In this document: positions 8,348 to 17,032 of the stretch, piece by piece
How positions within the stretch are numbered: the stretch's first letter is position 1
Layout of the letters: every line of letters begins with the position of its first letter
Source: Cylindrospermum sp. FACHB-282
GTDB taxonomy: Bacteria; Cyanobacteriota; Cyanobacteriia; Cyanobacteriales; Nostocaceae
DNA length: 64,000 nucleotides
Reading direction: 5' to 3'
NCBI RefSeq assembly: GCF_014697195.1
Contig: NZ_JACJRJ010000006.1
Span: 1-64,000 of the forward strand
The notes under the pieces: model-generated
The model's database searches: none
What the model saw: only the letters and a program-made list of their open reading frames with translations
What the model was told of the DNA's origin: nothing
Program-made: the position numbers and the translations under genes

Positions 8348-8577
8348 GGCTGGGGTCTGGAAGCCTGATTGTATTTGGTTTTCAAGGTTCATTTGCGCGG
8401 ATGGGTAAATCATACCACATTCCAGAGCGATCGCACAACATAAAAAACGCTGAAACCCAGTCCCCATAAGGTGCGCGGATCGATTTTCAGTCCGATAGCC
8501 CTCAAAGCTTTGCACAGAAAGAGATACAGCCATTTTTTTTCACCCCTCATTTTCTACACCTACCCATCCGCGCAACC
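8348..8577 (-). promoter_or_regulatory. Putative CRISPR leader
   Basis: Non-coding sequence next to the youngest, invariant repeat (8311-8347). It holds a perfect 14-bp inverted pair, TGCGCGGATGGGTA at 8394-8407 and its complement at 8561-8574, plus a third GTGCGCGGAT at 8471-8480. The placement opposite the degenerate repeats, and the repeated motif, support a leader with promoter and adaptation signals. An open frame on the minus strand here is not convincing as a gene. From 8578 to 8734 nothing else was recognised. Confidence 0.7.
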
Positions 8578-8734
8578 AACAGACTACTAGATTGATTTTA
8601 GACCACTACCACCGTCAAAAAGAGTTAGTTACTAGCGAATAGTTAACCACATACCCAAAACTTACGCAAAAATGACGTAAAAGCCTTGATTTACCCTGGG
8701 GGCAATTGATCAATTGCCCCTACATTATATATAG

Positions 8735-9826
8735 TTAACTCACCAAATCAGGAAAAACCTCTTGCACAGCCGGATGCACCAAGCGATGATTTTGGACATT
8801 CAAACCCTTAGCTAAAGCTGGGTTAACATCCAAAGCCTTAATTCCCAAATTCGCCAACTGCACAACATAAGGTAATGTACTGTTGTTCAGTGCTTGGGTT
8901 GCCGTCCAAGGTACAGCCCCTGGCATATTGGGAACGCCATAATGCACCACTCCCTCATCAATATATACTGGGCTAGTGTGAGATGTGGCGTGTAAGGTTT
9001 CCACACAACCGCCTTGGTCAACGGCTACATCCACAATCACAGAACCGGGATGCATTTGTTTAACCAAATCGCGGGATACTAATATTGGTGCTCGGCGTCC
9101 GGGGATTAAAACTGCACCAATGAGTAAATCGGCTTCTTTAACAGCGGCTTCAATATGAGCAGAGTTGCTGTGAATCAATTCAACTCTAGAGCCAAATAAA
9201 GTTTCTAAATAGGATAAGCGCTCAACGTTGACATCTAAAATTTGCACGATCGCACCCATGCCTACAGCAATTCTAGCCGCTTCTGTGCCGACAACGCCAC
9301 CGCCTAAAATGACAACAATGCCTGCTTTAACACCAGGTACACCGCCTAAAAGTACACCTTTGCCCCCTTGCTGGCGTTCTAGGAACCTCGCCCCAAATTG
9401 TACCGCCAACCGACCAGCAATGATGCTCATGGGGGTGAGCAGGGGGAGTCTGTTTTGTCCTGATTGTTCTACGGTTTCATAAGCGATCGCACAAGTGCCA
9501 CAATCAATTAAATGCTCGGTTAATTTGCGATCAGCTGCTAAATGCAGATAAGTAAATAAAATTTGTCCTTTTTGCAGAAATTTATACTCAGTTCTCAGTG
9601 GTTCTTTCACCTTGACTACTAGCTCCCGGTTCCAAGCTGCTTCTAGTGTCGAGACAATTTCCGCCCCAGCGCTGCTGTAGTCATCATCTGTAAATCCAGC
9701 ACCAGTACCTGCCTGAGTCTGGACAAAGATGTTATGACCATTTTCCCGCAGCACCCGCACGCTAGAAGGACTCAACCCTACCCGAAACTCTTGATCTTTA
9801 GTTTCCTTGGGAACGCCGATTTCCAT
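8735..9826 (-). CDS. ald: Alanine dehydrogenase
   Basis: NAD-dependent alanine dehydrogenase (L-alanine + NAD+ to pyruvate + NH4+ + NADH), 363 residues, the usual family length. The N-terminus MEIGVPKETKDQEFRVGLSP is the PNT/AlaDH family start. The Rossmann motif VVILGGGVVGTEAARIAVGMG lies near 171-191, and DVAVDQGGC and HYGVPNMPGAVPWTAT are typical C-terminal motifs. It is cytoplasmic and links carbon and nitrogen metabolism. It is monocistronic, divergent from the HLIP gene. Confidence 0.96.
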   Translation of the reverse strand: MEIGVPKETKDQEFRVGLSPSSVRVLRENGHNIFVQTQAGTGAGFTDDDYSSAGAEIVSTLEAAWNRELVVKVKEPLRTEYKFLQKGQILFTYLHLAADRKLTEHLIDCGTCAIAYETVEQSGQNRLPLLTPMSIIAGRLAVQFGARFLERQQGGKGVLLGGVPGVKAGIVVILGGGVVGTEAARIAVGMGAIVQILDVNVERLSYLETLFGSRVELIHSNSAHIEAAVKEADLLIGAVLIPGRRAPILVSRDLVKQMHPGSVIVDVAVDQGGCVETLHATSHTSPVYIDEGVVHYGVPNMPGAVPWTATQALNNSTLPYVVQLANLGIKALDVNPALAKGLNVQNHRLVHPAVQEVFPDLVS

Positions 9827-10146
9827 TTACAGCCTCTAATTATTTTTTGTTTCACTTTAGCTTGCCAATCTCCAACCCGCTACTTCTGCATTAGGGATAG
9901 CAACTTTTGTTCCAACCTAACTCAACTACCTCTGGGGAGGAAGCTCACTCTTACTCTTGACTAATGCCCCAGTATTCTTACAATAGATCAAGAATAATTA
10001 AAAATTGTAAACAAAGCATTTGCAAAGCTCCTTCCCGGAAGCGGCTGCTGGATTTCTCAAGCTACCTTGGCACTCAAGCACTGCAATTAGCTCAAAACCC
10101 AATGTAAAGTTTCGTTTGCCGACAAGAGAGAGAGGAATTTTTGATC
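9827..10146. promoter_or_regulatory. Divergent upstream region of ald and the HLIP gene
   Basis: A 320-bp non-coding stretch between two divergently transcribed genes, so it should hold both promoters. A pair of TTACAA/TTGTAA half-sites lies near 9977 and 10007. I cannot assign a regulator to it. A purine-rich GAGAGAGAGG stretch at about 10127-10136 precedes the HLIP start at 10147 and may be its ribosome binding site. Confidence 0.4.
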
Positions 10147-10317
10147 ATGACACAGTCACAACCAACCGTTAATCCCAAATTAGAAGAACCCAAGTTTGGC
10201 TTTAATGAATATGCCGAGCGCTTGAATGGTCGAGCTGCTATGATTGGCTTCATCTTAATGGTGGTAATTGAATACGCCACCAATCAAGGCGTGCTAACAT
10301 GGCTCGGTTTGAAGTAG
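10147..10317 (+). CDS. hli: High-light-inducible protein (HLIP/SCP), 56 residues
   Basis: This is a 56-residue protein with the chlorophyll a/b-binding-like motif FNEYAERLNGRAAMIGF (residues 19-35), containing the ExxNGRxAM signature, followed by one transmembrane helix (about 32-46). HLIPs bind chlorophyll and carotenoid in thylakoids and protect photosystem II assembly intermediates under strong light or nutrient stress. The start ATG follows a purine-rich GAGAGAGAGG ribosome binding region. A hairpin at 10373-10399 probably ends the transcript. Confidence 0.95.
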   Translation: MTQSQPTVNPKLEEPKFGFNEYAERLNGRAAMIGFILMVVIEYATNQGVLTWLGLK

Positions 10318-10372
10318 TGCTAAATGAAAGCACCTGAAAAACAAGTTGTAAGCTATTAATTAGAAGAGTTCT

Positions 10373-10399
10373 AACCAGCTGGAACAACCAGCTGGTTTT
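10373..10399 (+). terminator. Hairpin terminator after hli
   Basis: AACCAGCTGG and CCAGCTGGTT form a 10-bp stem around a short AACAA loop, followed by TT. It is 56 bp after the HLIP stop. The tail is short, so termination efficiency is uncertain. The remaining bases up to 10639 show no gene. Confidence 0.6.
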
Positions 10400-10642
10400 G
10401 GCTTTAAAGCCAACAACTTCGCACAACTTGCCGTTTATGGCTATAAAGTAGATAAGATGATCGGTGACATCCTCAGCCGGACATTACTAAAGACAACGGG
10501 GTGAATTACGACACTTGCTCTTCTACTCCAGGAAATTATAATGTTGTGTGTCTTGATTTGCCTTTGATGATAATGGCAAATTGCTGGTGGGTTACTCTGG
10601 GTAGATTTATAGAAAAACTTAACTGGAACTAACTAAGCTGTG

Positions 10643-10939
10643 ATGAACGCTGTATTACCTCGTTTTTTGAAGTCAGCCTACCGGAAAGAACCATTAATTA
10701 GTGCATTAATGACTATGGGTGTGGTGGATGCCCTAATTGGTGGATTGGATGATAGCTGGTCGTTATTCGCTTTTGGCTTAGGAACAGCAGGGATAGCTCT
10801 TGCTTTTAAGTTGTGGCGGATGCAGCAGCGTCCCCCTTTGCCAGAAGAGCCTGTAGTTCAACATTACCTGCCTTCTCGCTCCTCTAGTTCAGCTTTACCA
10901 ATATTGACAGTTTCTAAGAAAAAGCCCCGCCAATCGTGA
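10643..10939 (+). CDS. Conserved-looking hypothetical protein with one or two membrane helices
   Basis: 98 residues from the ATG at 10643; a GTG directly before it at 10640 would add one residue. Residues about 20-55 contain two hydrophobic stretches (LISALMTMGVVDALIGGL and LFAFGLGTAGIALAFKLW) that could form a hairpin in the membrane. A basic, proline- and serine-rich tail follows (PPLPEEP and SRSSSS). No catalytic motif is visible. It precedes the WD40 gene by 46 bp in the same direction and may be cotranscribed with it. I do not recognise a named family. Confidence 0.6.
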   Translation: MNAVLPRFLKSAYRKEPLISALMTMGVVDALIGGLDDSWSLFAFGLGTAGIALAFKLWRMQQRPPLPEEPVVQHYLPSRSSSSALPILTVSKKKPRQS

Positions 10940-10985
10940 GTTGTTGATTTTTAATGCCTACCTATTCAATTCGTGAGGAAAAGCG

Positions 10986-12044
10986 GTGAAGAGTGAGGGA
11001 AGAGGTGGGGGTAATGCTGTCTTTCGCCCTGTTATTGTCCTGGCATTTATGGCAGCTGTTGCCCTACCTGTGACCATCTGGCAAGGGCTTGATATTCATG
11101 TTGCCCATGCTGCTAACAAAGTTATACTAGACTTCACGGCTAACAAAAGCTTTACTAATCCTCGGTTGCTTCGCTCCTTCATTGCACATTCTGGAACTGT
11201 TAAATCTCTAACCTTTAGTCCAAATAGCAAAATCTTGGTTAGTGGTGGCGCAGATAATGAAGGCATAATTCAATTGTGGAATTCTCAAACAGGCAGAAAC
11301 CTGGGGACTATCGGCAGAGCACACCAAACAGCAGTGGAATCTATCGTGATTACGCCAGATGGTAAAACTCTTGCCAGCTGTAGTAGTGACAGCAGAATTA
11401 ACCTTTGGAATCTGCAAAATAAAGAATTTAGCCGTTCTTTTGTGGCTCATACCACTACTGTATTGTCTTTAGCGGTATCTCCTAATAGTAAAGTTCTTGT
11501 CAGTGGTGCTTTAGACGGGATTCGACTGTGGGATTTGCAACAACAGCGCCCACTGGCTACCTTGGTACGCTTTGATAATTTAATCTATACCTTGGCCATG
11601 AGTCCTGATGGTCAGACTTTAGCTAGTGGTGATCACAAGGGTGTAATTAAGTTATGGAACTTGAGTACTGGTAAATTAATCCGTCGAGTTGCGGCTCATT
11701 CGCAGATAGTTACGGCTGTAGCTTTTACACCCAATGGGGAAACCTTAGTTAGTGCTAGCCGCGATCGCACGATTAAACTTTGGAATGTCAACAAGGGTAC
11801 AGAAACCCTCACCCTCACCGGACATAATAACTGGGTAAATGCGATCGCTATTAACCCCGATGGCCAAACTCTGGCCAGCGCTGGCAAAGATGGAGTTAAA
11901 TTGTGGAATTTAACTACAGGTGAGTTATTAACTACACTTGCCGGTCATTCTGACTGGGTGAGTGCGATCGCATTTAGTCCCGACGGGCAATATCTAGCCA
12001 GTGGCGGATTTGACCGGAAAATTAATATCTGGCGCAGTAATTGA
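10986..12044 (+). CDS. Membrane-anchored or secreted WD40 repeat protein
   Basis: 352 residues from a GTG start. The N-terminus has a hydrophobic segment (VIVLAFMAAVALPVTIW, about 17-33), so the propeller probably lies outside the cytoplasm or is membrane-anchored. Seven WD40 repeats follow from about residue 65 to the end, each with an H...V..(I/V)..(S/T)P(D/N)G core and an IxLW or KLWN ending. They fit one seven-bladed beta-propeller, a protein-interaction scaffold. No enzymatic domain is fused. Its partner is unknown. Confidence 0.9.
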   Translation: MKSEGRGGGNAVFRPVIVLAFMAAVALPVTIWQGLDIHVAHAANKVILDFTANKSFTNPRLLRSFIAHSGTVKSLTFSPNSKILVSGGADNEGIIQLWNSQTGRNLGTIGRAHQTAVESIVITPDGKTLASCSSDSRINLWNLQNKEFSRSFVAHTTTVLSLAVSPNSKVLVSGALDGIRLWDLQQQRPLATLVRFDNLIYTLAMSPDGQTLASGDHKGVIKLWNLSTGKLIRRVAAHSQIVTAVAFTPNGETLVSASRDRTIKLWNVNKGTETLTLTGHNNWVNAIAINPDGQTLASAGKDGVKLWNLTTGELLTTLAGHSDWVSAIAFSPDGQYLASGGFDRKINIWRSN

Positions 12045-12072
12045 GCAGGGATACGGCGAAGCATTAAAAAAC

Positions 12073-12819
12073 TTAAAGGGTGTTAGGGTCGATTCCCCTC
12101 TGTTGCAACTTAATTAACAGTTCCTCTAATTGTGCCTGACTTCGTGCTAATTCTTGTTGACTTTCTGCTAATTCTTGTTGACTTTCTGCTAATTCTTGTT
12201 GACTTTGAAATTTTACTTCTTCTGGTGTTAGGTATCTATTACCATCTTCATCATACCAATAGAGCCATTCTCGCGTAATGCCTTGATATTTTCCCCGTTC
12301 CCGACCAATACCTAAACCAATTTCTGGCATCCATATTTGATCACCTGGTAGTAAAACATATTCACCATTAACTAAACGATAAACTTCTAATCGTTGGCGT
12401 CTCTTCCGTAGACGAGTTGGTGCATAGATTACATAATATAAAATACCTAACTGTGCATAATCTAACTTCTTTTGTTCATACTCATAATTGTAAGTTTGGG
12501 AAACGATTTCTAAAGTTAAAATTGGGGGAATCCCGTCTTCTTCCCAAAAAACATAACTTAAACGTCCTTGTTCTCCAACAAAACGTTCTACACCCAAACT
12601 CAAAAAAGCATCAGGAACAATGGCAGGTTTATTAACAGTATAATAAACCCCCATATTAACGCCAAAAAACCAATCATCCCGGTTTTCCCAGATAGTAGCT
12701 AAGACAGCTAACAATAAATTGGGAATTAAAATTTGTAGTTCATTATCCACAGGAGTATCATCAGAACTTGGTAACTCTTCGGAAGAAGGTAGGCAAGCTA
12801 AAGGATTGTAGTTAAACAT
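12073..12819 (-). CDS. Uma2 family (DUF820) putative endonuclease
   Basis: 248 residues. The core from about 30-190 has the Uma2/DUF820 pattern: VNKPAIVPDAFLSLGV, then PPILTLEIVSQTYNYEYEQKKLDYAQLGILYYVIY, which resembles the PD-(D/E)XK nuclease fold with catalytic D, E and K. The C-terminus holds a heptad SQQELAE repeated three times (21-bp DNA repeats around 12130-12210), forming a predicted coiled coil. Uma2 proteins are greatly expanded in cyanobacteria. Their biological role is unsettled. Confidence 0.9.
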   Translation of the reverse strand: MFNYNPLACLPSSEELPSSDDTPVDNELQILIPNLLLAVLATIWENRDDWFFGVNMGVYYTVNKPAIVPDAFLSLGVERFVGEQGRLSYVFWEEDGIPPILTLEIVSQTYNYEYEQKKLDYAQLGILYYVIYAPTRLRKRRQRLEVYRLVNGEYVLLPGDQIWMPEIGLGIGRERGKYQGITREWLYWYDEDGNRYLTPEEVKFQSQQELAESQQELAESQQELARSQAQLEELLIKLQQRGIDPNTL

Positions 12820-12912
12820 AAGATTATATTCTACATATATATAATTCTATTACAGATTGAAAGTCTAAGCTAAAAGCCTGTTATTGACACGCAGAAAAGA
12901 GGTACGACCAAT

Positions 12913-12934
12913 AAAAAAACCCCCAAGAGGGGGC
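12913..12934 (-). terminator. Rho-independent terminator of the cox operon
   Basis: Read on the minus strand, CCCCCTCTTGGGGG forms a 5-bp GC stem followed by TTTTTTT. It lies 43 bp downstream of the coxC stop, so it ends the leftward coxB-coxA-coxC transcript. Confidence 0.85.
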
Positions 12935-12976
12935 GGATAAGTTATTCGAGTGGAGTGAACAACTCATAATTAATAC

Positions 12977-13603
12977 TCAGAGCAGATACAGTAATCCGAA
13001 CAAAATAATCCAAATTACGTCCACAAAGTGCCAATAAATTTCGGCAGCTTCGATACCGAAGTGCTTTTCGTTACTGTAGTGACCCTGAACGCGCGATCGC
13101 CACAACACCGCCAAAATTGCCACAACACCAATAGTCACGTGCAACCCGTGGAAGCCAGTCAACACATAAAAGGCACTGGCAAATAAATTAGTAGTTAGAC
13201 CAAATTCCAGATGGGTGTATTCATACACCTGCCCTACCAAGAAAATAGCGCCCATTGCGGCAGTAATTGCCAACCAAATCCGCATTCCCCGCGCATCATT
13301 CTTTTTGATAGCAACATCAGCATTGTGCATCACAAAACTGCTAGCAATCAAGTTGACCGTGTTGACTCCGGGTAGTAATAATTCTAAATCTGGTGTGCCT
13401 ACTGGAGGCCATACAGGTAAAGTAGAACGGAAAGCCAGATAAGCTCCGAACATCCCTACAAAAATCATCCCTTCAGCTATCAGGAAGACAACTAGCCCAA
13501 ATAAACGATGGTCAGGATGTGCTTCGTGATGAGTATCTACCGCTATCGCTGCGTGGTGATGATTCAGTTCAGTTTTAGCTGGGTCAATTATTTGACTTTG
13601 CAT
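12977..13603 (-). CDS. coxC: Cytochrome c oxidase subunit III
   Basis: 208 residues, five predicted membrane helices. FGLVVFLIAEGMIFVGMFGAYL, TGFHGLHVTIGVVAI and the C-terminal AAEIYWHFVDVIWIILFGLLYL are subunit III signatures, including the conserved WHFVD. It stabilises the aa3-type oxidase in the thylakoid or plasma membrane. It is the last gene of coxB-coxA-coxC, separated from coxA by about 140 bp that includes a heptamer repeat tract. Confidence 0.96.
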   Translation of the reverse strand: MQSQIIDPAKTELNHHHAAIAVDTHHEAHPDHRLFGLVVFLIAEGMIFVGMFGAYLAFRSTLPVWPPVGTPDLELLLPGVNTVNLIASSFVMHNADVAIKKNDARGMRIWLAITAAMGAIFLVGQVYEYTHLEFGLTTNLFASAFYVLTGFHGLHVTIGVVAILAVLWRSRVQGHYSNEKHFGIEAAEIYWHFVDVIWIILFGLLYLL

Positions 13604-13613
13604 GAATCTTAAT

Positions 13614-13680
13614 TATTGGGTAATGGGTAATGGGTAATGGGTAATGGGTAATGGGTAATGGGTAATGGGTAATGGGTAAT
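13614..13680. repeat. Heptamer tandem repeat (TAATGGG)n between coxA and coxC
   Basis: About nine copies of TAATGGG directly upstream of the coxC start codon (13603). It is an STRR tract of the same kind as those near 1544 and 28218. It is followed by degenerate CCCAGTCCCC repeats up to 13740. Confidence 0.95.
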
Positions 13681-13745
13681 TGGGAAAACTAATAACGATC
13701 ACCCAGTCCCCAGTGCCCAGTAAAGAGTCCCCAGTCCCCAATCTC

Positions 13746-15488
13746 CTATTTGCTATCTTCAGACTTAGCAGCAACCGCAGGATCAGGGTTTGCTCTTAAA
13801 ACTGAGTTTGGCCCAGCAGATAAAACTGGATTGGGGTCGTCTAAGGGTACACCTTCTTTAGCCTTAGACAAGCCATAGTCGTATGGCCCAGTCGTTAATA
13901 CTGGGAGTTTGTCAAAATTCTCAATTGCTGGTGGTGAGGTAGTCATCCACTCTAAAGTGAGGGCATTCCAGGGATTATTACCAGCTTTCGGCCCGTACAA
14001 CCAACTCCAAATCGCATTGATAATAAAGGGTAATGTTGAAATCGCTAGTATATAAGACCCATAGGTGCAGATTTCATTCAGTGAGGTAAATTTGGGATCA
14101 TATTGAGCAATCCGGCGATTCATGCCCATCAGACCCAGCTTGTGCATGGGTAAGAAGGTCATGTTTAGACCGACAACAGTCAAGATAGCGTGAACCTTAC
14201 CCCAAAATTCATTGATCATCCGTCCCGTCATTTTCGGGAACCAGTGGTAGATTGCCGCAAAAATCCCCAAAACGCTACCGCCAAAGAGGACGTAGTGCAA
14301 GTGAGCAACGACAAAATAGGTATCGTGGACGTGAATATCAAAGGGTACAGCCGCCAACATGACGCCGCTAATACCACCAATCACAAAAGTACCCACAAAG
14401 CTAATGGCGAAAATCATGGCGCTGTTGAGGCGAATTTTGCCGCCCCACATAGTTGCCAACCAGCTGAATATTTTAATTCCCGTGGGTACGGCAATGATCA
14501 TCGTGGTGATCATAAAGAACATCCGCAACCAACCAGGAATACCGCTGGTAAACATGTGGTGTGCCCAAACTATTAGCCCCAAAAAGCTGATAGCTAGACT
14601 AGAATAGGCGATCGCTTTATAGCCGAAAATCGGCTTGCGCGAATGAACGGGGATAATCTCAGAAATTGCCCCAAAGAAAGGCAAAATCATGATGTAAACC
14701 GCTGGGTGGGAGTAAAACCAGAACATATGCTGGTAAACTACCGGGTCACCACCGCCAGTCGGGTTAAAAAATGTTGTCCCTGCTAACAAATCAAAAGAAA
14801 GCAGAATTAGCGCCCCTGCAAGCACTGGCGTCGATATCAGCACCAGGGCCGAAGTGGCAAACATTGCCCAACAAAACAAGGGCATTTGATGGATTCCCAT
14901 ACTGGGGACACGCATCTTCAGCAAGGTAACGACAAAATTAATCGATCCTAAAATCGATGACGTACCCAGCAGCAGGACACTCATAATCCAAATTTCCTCA
15001 CCCACTTGACCTGTTACCAAGCTGAGGGGAGGGTAAGAAGTCCAACCTGCATCCGGTGCATCACCCAATACCAAACTGGCGATGAGCAAAATACCAGCCG
15101 GGGGAATCATCCAAAAGGCCACAGCATTCAGCCGGGGGAATGCCATATCCCTAGCCCCAATCATCAGGGGAATCAGATAGTTGGCAAATCCGGCGCCGGC
15201 TGGCACAATCCACAAGAAAATCATGATTGTGGCGTGCAGTGTGAACAGGCTGTTATAGACTTCTGGCGTGACAAAATCTACTTCTGGCGTGCGTAATTCT
15301 GTCCGCACCAAGTCAGCCATGACGCCGCCGATGCAGTAGAAAATAAACGAAGTGACTAGGTATTGAATCCCAATTACCTTATGGTCGGTGCTGAAGCCAA
15401 AAAAGTCTCGCCAGTGTCTTTCCCCTGATTCTTCATTTAGGGGGGGGATATTAGCAGTTTCTTGCAATGTAGCTTGTGTCATTGTCAA
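13746..15488 (-). CDS. coxA: Cytochrome c oxidase subunit I
   Basis: Catalytic subunit of the aa3-type oxidase, 580 residues with 12 predicted helices. The low-spin heme ligand region is SLFTLHATIMIFLW. The heme-copper site is WFYSHPAVYIMILP, then WAHHMFTSG, and HVHDTYFVVAHLHYVLFGG supplies the remaining heme His ligands. It reduces O2 to water with proton pumping. The C-terminus is a soluble Pro/Asn-rich tail. It lies between coxB and coxC on the same strand. Confidence 0.98.
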   Translation of the reverse strand: MTMTQATLQETANIPPLNEESGERHWRDFFGFSTDHKVIGIQYLVTSFIFYCIGGVMADLVRTELRTPEVDFVTPEVYNSLFTLHATIMIFLWIVPAGAGFANYLIPLMIGARDMAFPRLNAVAFWMIPPAGILLIASLVLGDAPDAGWTSYPPLSLVTGQVGEEIWIMSVLLLGTSSILGSINFVVTLLKMRVPSMGIHQMPLFCWAMFATSALVLISTPVLAGALILLSFDLLAGTTFFNPTGGGDPVVYQHMFWFYSHPAVYIMILPFFGAISEIIPVHSRKPIFGYKAIAYSSLAISFLGLIVWAHHMFTSGIPGWLRMFFMITTMIIAVPTGIKIFSWLATMWGGKIRLNSAMIFAISFVGTFVIGGISGVMLAAVPFDIHVHDTYFVVAHLHYVLFGGSVLGIFAAIYHWFPKMTGRMINEFWGKVHAILTVVGLNMTFLPMHKLGLMGMNRRIAQYDPKFTSLNEICTYGSYILAISTLPFIINAIWSWLYGPKAGNNPWNALTLEWMTTSPPAIENFDKLPVLTTGPYDYGLSKAKEGVPLDDPNPVLSAGPNSVLRANPDPAVAAKSEDSK

Positions 15489-15525
15489 TTAGTCATGGGT
15501 CATTAGTCATGGGTCATTAGTCAGC
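15489..15525. repeat. Short degenerate heptamer tract upstream of coxA
   Basis: Degenerate copies of GTCATTA/GTCATGG directly before the coxA start codon. This is another instance of the STRR family sitting at the 5-prime end of a minus-strand gene. Confidence 0.7.
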
Positions 15526-15546
15526 AGTTGACTAAATCAGCATTGA

Positions 15547-16629
15547 TTAATGGTGGACTTGATGAAGCATTTTTGGATGAATTCCCATTTCCTTAGTGTA
15601 AGGAGCAAGAAATTCATCTGGGGATAAACCCGCAGGATTAACCGCAACGGCTTGATTCAGAGTTTCACGGCTAGCAACTAGCTGCTCTTGCATCCATTGG
15701 TCATAAGCTTCTTGTGTTTCCACCACCACTTGTGTATTCATCGCACCGTGGTAGGGGCCGCAAAGTTCAGCACAAATGAGGGAATAAGCACCTGCAATTC
15801 TGGGGGTAAAGCGAATCTCGCTCTGTCTACCGGGGATAACATCCTGTTTTAGGCGGAACTCTGGTACCCAGAAGGCATGAATGACATCGTTAGCTGTCAT
15901 ATTCAGGCGCACTTCCCGCCCGACGGGAATGTGCATTTCACCTGTAGTCACGCCAGTTTCTGGATAAGTGAAAATCCAGGCGTACTGGAGACCGGTGACG
16001 TTGATCACCATTTGGGGTGCTTTACCTTTATTTTCGGGACTTGCTCCTAGGGTGGGAGCCACGCTACCTACACCAGGGGCATTCCGCAGTTGGGGAATTT
16101 GGTCACTATTGCGGACTGCTGCGGTAGCAGGGTCTTGCATTGCCTCGTCAGATTTTTCTTGATTTAAGTTGGGTTCTGTGCTAGGCGGTGTATCGCTTAA
16201 AGTTGCTGCGATGGCTGTCCCAGGCATAGTCATCGATTCCTGAGTCATTGGGGCTTCATGAATGCTATGGGGATCGAAGCCGCCGATGTCGTTGTAGACT
16301 TCAAAGCTATAAACAGAAATACCGAGAACGATAATTGCTGGGATCGCCGTCCAGAGTATTTCTAGAGGCACATTACCCTCAATTGGTGGCCCGTCTTCAT
16401 TGTCACCAGGACGCTGACGATATCTAAATGCACAGTAAATTAAAACACCTTCTACAAGCAGAAAAATACCTGTAGAGACGATCATCATCGTGTTGAACAG
16501 ACCATCTACCAATGTGGCTTCATCTGTGGCGGCTGTAGGCAGCAGACCGTGATTTTGACCGTACCAAAGGCTGGCTAGGGTGAGCACAATGCCAATCAGT
16601 AATGTCCAGATCGAACTTGGAATTTTCAC
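15547..16629 (-). CDS. coxB: Cytochrome c oxidase subunit II
   Basis: 360 residues, with two N-terminal membrane helices (about 8-25 and 45-70) and a periplasmic or lumenal cupredoxin domain. The binuclear CuA site is CAELCGPYHGAM near 282-293, which has the full C-x3-C-x3-H-x2-M spacing. A low-complexity insert of roughly 90 residues rich in Pro, Thr and Asn separates the second helix from the cupredoxin domain. It accepts electrons from cytochrome c6 or plastocyanin. It is the first gene of the leftward cox operon and divergent from ctaA. Confidence 0.97.
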   Translation of the reverse strand: MKIPSSIWTLLIGIVLTLASLWYGQNHGLLPTAATDEATLVDGLFNTMMIVSTGIFLLVEGVLIYCAFRYRQRPGDNEDGPPIEGNVPLEILWTAIPAIIVLGISVYSFEVYNDIGGFDPHSIHEAPMTQESMTMPGTAIAATLSDTPPSTEPNLNQEKSDEAMQDPATAAVRNSDQIPQLRNAPGVGSVAPTLGASPENKGKAPQMVINVTGLQYAWIFTYPETGVTTGEMHIPVGREVRLNMTANDVIHAFWVPEFRLKQDVIPGRQSEIRFTPRIAGAYSLICAELCGPYHGAMNTQVVVETQEAYDQWMQEQLVASRETLNQAVAVNPAGLSPDEFLAPYTKEMGIHPKMLHQVHH

Positions 16630-17032
16630 TACTTACTTAAATGAATTTACTACGTTATTTCAAAACTGCTCACTTACTACGGTAGTCTAGGCTGTGGGAT
16701 ATGGGGTCTAATGGTCTGAAATTTTTATTAATTTTTTTGACTATGTTACTAATATTGAGTAAAAGGGATTTATAGGAGATTTCCCAGAGTAAATGTCAAA
16801 AAGCGGGAAAATTTAAGGAAAACTTTAGAAAGATTAAATTAATTGCCATAAATCAAGTATTCACATCTTAAAAAATACCTAAAGCTTCCGGCTAAAAGTA
16901 GCTAGAGTGATTCAAAGTATAAGTGCAAGCCAATCTATAAATTCTGGCCTATACGCTAGGGTGGAGATAGGTCTGTACTAACAAATAGAGAATTTTGAGA
17001 GCTAAATCAAGAGCGGGCAGAAGGTATCGTTA
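16630..17032. promoter_or_regulatory. Divergent promoter region of coxB and ctaA
   Basis: A 403-bp AT-rich non-coding stretch separates the leftward cox operon from rightward heme A synthesis. Both directions need a promoter here, and a shared regulator would coordinate oxidase and heme A supply. I see no strong palindrome or known operator. Confidence 0.5.

Noticed and set aside
6994..8469. Several open frames of 70-90 codons across the CRISPR array
   Set aside because: They are repeat-encoded (VSIPNRDFDVLQ and FQSLIGILMFCK are the repeat in different frames) and have no independent coding signs.
8321..8533. Frame of 70 codons on the minus strand within the leader
   Set aside because: It starts in the leader and ends in the last repeat, so it is non-coding leader sequence.
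14190..15296. Antisense frames of 80-130 codons inside coxA
   Set aside because: They lie entirely within a confidently identified gene and lack family similarity.
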